18,011 nt of DNA from Bergeyella zoohelcum (GTDB taxonomy: Bacteria; Bacteroidota; Bacteroidia; Flavobacteriales; Weeksellaceae). The notes beneath the pieces were generated by a model. That model had not been told where the DNA came from, searched no databases, and saw nothing but the letters and a program-made list of their open reading frames with translations. This document shows, piece by piece, positions 17,234-18,011 of the stretch (the first letter of the stretch is position 1; every line of letters starts with the position of its first letter). The DNA is taken from contig JAUNHO010000006.1 of the NCBI GenBank assembly GCA_030523905.1, forward strand, positions 1 through 18,011, in the 5' to 3' direction. Made by a program: the position numbers and the translations under genes.

Positions 17234-17241
17234 TAAATTTG
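17234..17241 (+). promoter_or_regulatory. -7 promoter element upstream of the DUF4846 gene
   Basis: TAAATTTG (17234-17241) matches TAnnTTTG and predicts a start near 17248, just before the proposed TTG start codon at 17259. No convincing -33 TTG at 17-23 bp spacing was found. Confidence 0.45.
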
Positions 17242-17258
17242 CTGTAAAACAGAAAAAA

Positions 17259-18011
17259 TTGCAAGTTTTTAGGAAAATAATCATTGTTTTTGTAGGTTTC
17301 TTATCGTTTTATGCTCTTTCACAAGTGCAGGAAATCACGCGTGATTTGTCTACAAACCCTGCTAAATCTACAATTATGACAAGGTTTTCTCCTCCAAAAG
17401 GCTATATTTGGGAAATGTATCCCGCCGATTCTTTTGAAGAATATTTGGTTAATTTTCCCTTGAAACCCAATGGATTACCTGTAAGAGACTACCGAAAAAT
17501 ACCGATAGAAAAACAATATCATCACGCTGCGATTTTGGATATAGATGTGGGCGATAAAGATTTGCAACAATGTGCCGATGCGTGGATAAGGCTCTACGCT
17601 GAATATTTATGGAAAAGAAAACGCTATGATGAAATAGTTTTTGAATTTACCAGCCAGCAAAAACTCTCTTGGAATGATTATAAAAACGGAATAAGAACAC
17701 GCGAAATAGAAAATGGCGAACGAGTGATTTTTCAAAAAACCGAAACCTATCAAGATGATTATAAGGCATTTAGAGAGTACTTGAATCTAGTATTTCGCTA
17801 TGCAGGAACCATTTCTTTGGATAGAGAATCTCATTCTATTCTGAAAACCAACGAGATAAAGGTAGGAGATTTCATCATAACGCCAGGTAGCCCAGGTCAT
17901 ACGGTTTTCGTGGTTGGAAGTGCAAAAAATCATCTTGGAAAACGGATTTTTCTTTTAGCACAAGGGTTTATGCCAGCACAAGATGTACAAATCATCAAGA
18001 ATCCTAATAAC
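17259..18011 (+). CDS. DUF4846 domain-containing secreted protein (3' end outside window)
   Basis: An open frame of 251 codons runs off the right edge. There is no in-frame ATG before residue 40; the best start is TTG at 17259, giving MQVFRKIIIVFVGFLSFYALSQ, a good cleavable signal peptide. The frame is open back to a stop at 17220. The mature part carries the DUF4846 signature: HHAAILDIDVGDKDLQQCADAWIR with Cys at 105, LYAEYLW, then VGDFIITPGSPGHTVFVVG with His at 214, and FLLAQGFMPAQDVQIIKNP near the end of the window. Family members are periplasmic or lipoproteins of unknown function. The conserved His and Cys could be catalytic, but I cannot confirm that. Only a short C-terminal tail should be missing. 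The gene is separated from the DHS-like gene by a terminator and a likely promoter. Confidence 0.85.
   Translation, partial: MQVFRKIIIVFVGFLSFYALSQVQEITRDLSTNPAKSTIMTRFSPPKGYIWEMYPADSFEEYLVNFPLKPNGLPVRDYRKIPIEKQYHHAAILDIDVGDKDLQQCADAWIRLYAEYLWKRKRYDEIVFEFTSQQKLSWNDYKNGIRTREIENGERVIFQKTETYQDDYKAFREYLNLVFRYAGTISLDRESHSILKTNEIKVGDFIITPGSPGHTVFVVGSAKNHLGKRIFLLAQGFMPAQDVQIIKNPNN

Overview
The window is chromosomal DNA from a low-G+C member of the Bacteroidota, most likely class Flavobacteriia and probably the Chryseobacterium/Riemerella group (Weeksellaceae). The evidence is a bacterial rpoB-rpoC pair followed by a DUF3467 gene, promoters of the Bacteroidota -33/-7 type (TTG ... TAnnTTTG, seen as exact TATCTTTG, TATATTTG or TAAATTTG at several gene starts), no Shine-Dalgarno sites, a TonB-dependent receptor ending in Phe, and several lipoproteins. 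The genus assignment is inference from overall protein flavour; no 16S gene is present.

Layout, left to right. Bases 1-7104 hold the 3' two thirds of rpoB, complete rpoC and a small DUF3467 gene, ending at a clear hairpin terminator. Bases 7217-9869 hold a lipoprotein M3-family dipeptidase (Dcp type) and a small Cys-containing lipoprotein, again followed by a strong terminator. Bases 9931-12344 form a thiamine-uptake unit: promoter, TPP riboswitch, TonB-dependent outer-membrane receptor, terminator. Bases 12379-13613 are a strikingly AT-rich two-gene unit (unknown lipoprotein plus small outer-membrane beta-barrel protein). Bases 13677-15061 hold a fused OPRT-OMP decarboxylase (UMP synthase), which converges on a minus-strand SPFH/band-7 protein through a shared bidirectional terminator. 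Bases 15829-16171 have no protein gene but contain a structured minus-strand RNA candidate with its own promoter. Bases 16172-17149 encode a deoxyhypusine-synthase-like protein, and 17259-18011 the start of a DUF4846 protein that runs off the window.

Most of the window is housekeeping or well-known family content. The parts most worth a second look are the minus-strand RNA or long leader between the SPFH gene and the DHS-like gene, the DHS-like enzyme lacking residues essential in true DHS, the UMP-synthase fusion in the eukaryotic domain order, the AT-rich lipoprotein/barrel pair, a degenerate family of intergenic inverted repeats, and the mutually exclusive helices downstream of the TPP aptamer. 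I did not see a CRISPR array, transposase, integrase, phage gene, rRNA or intact tRNA.
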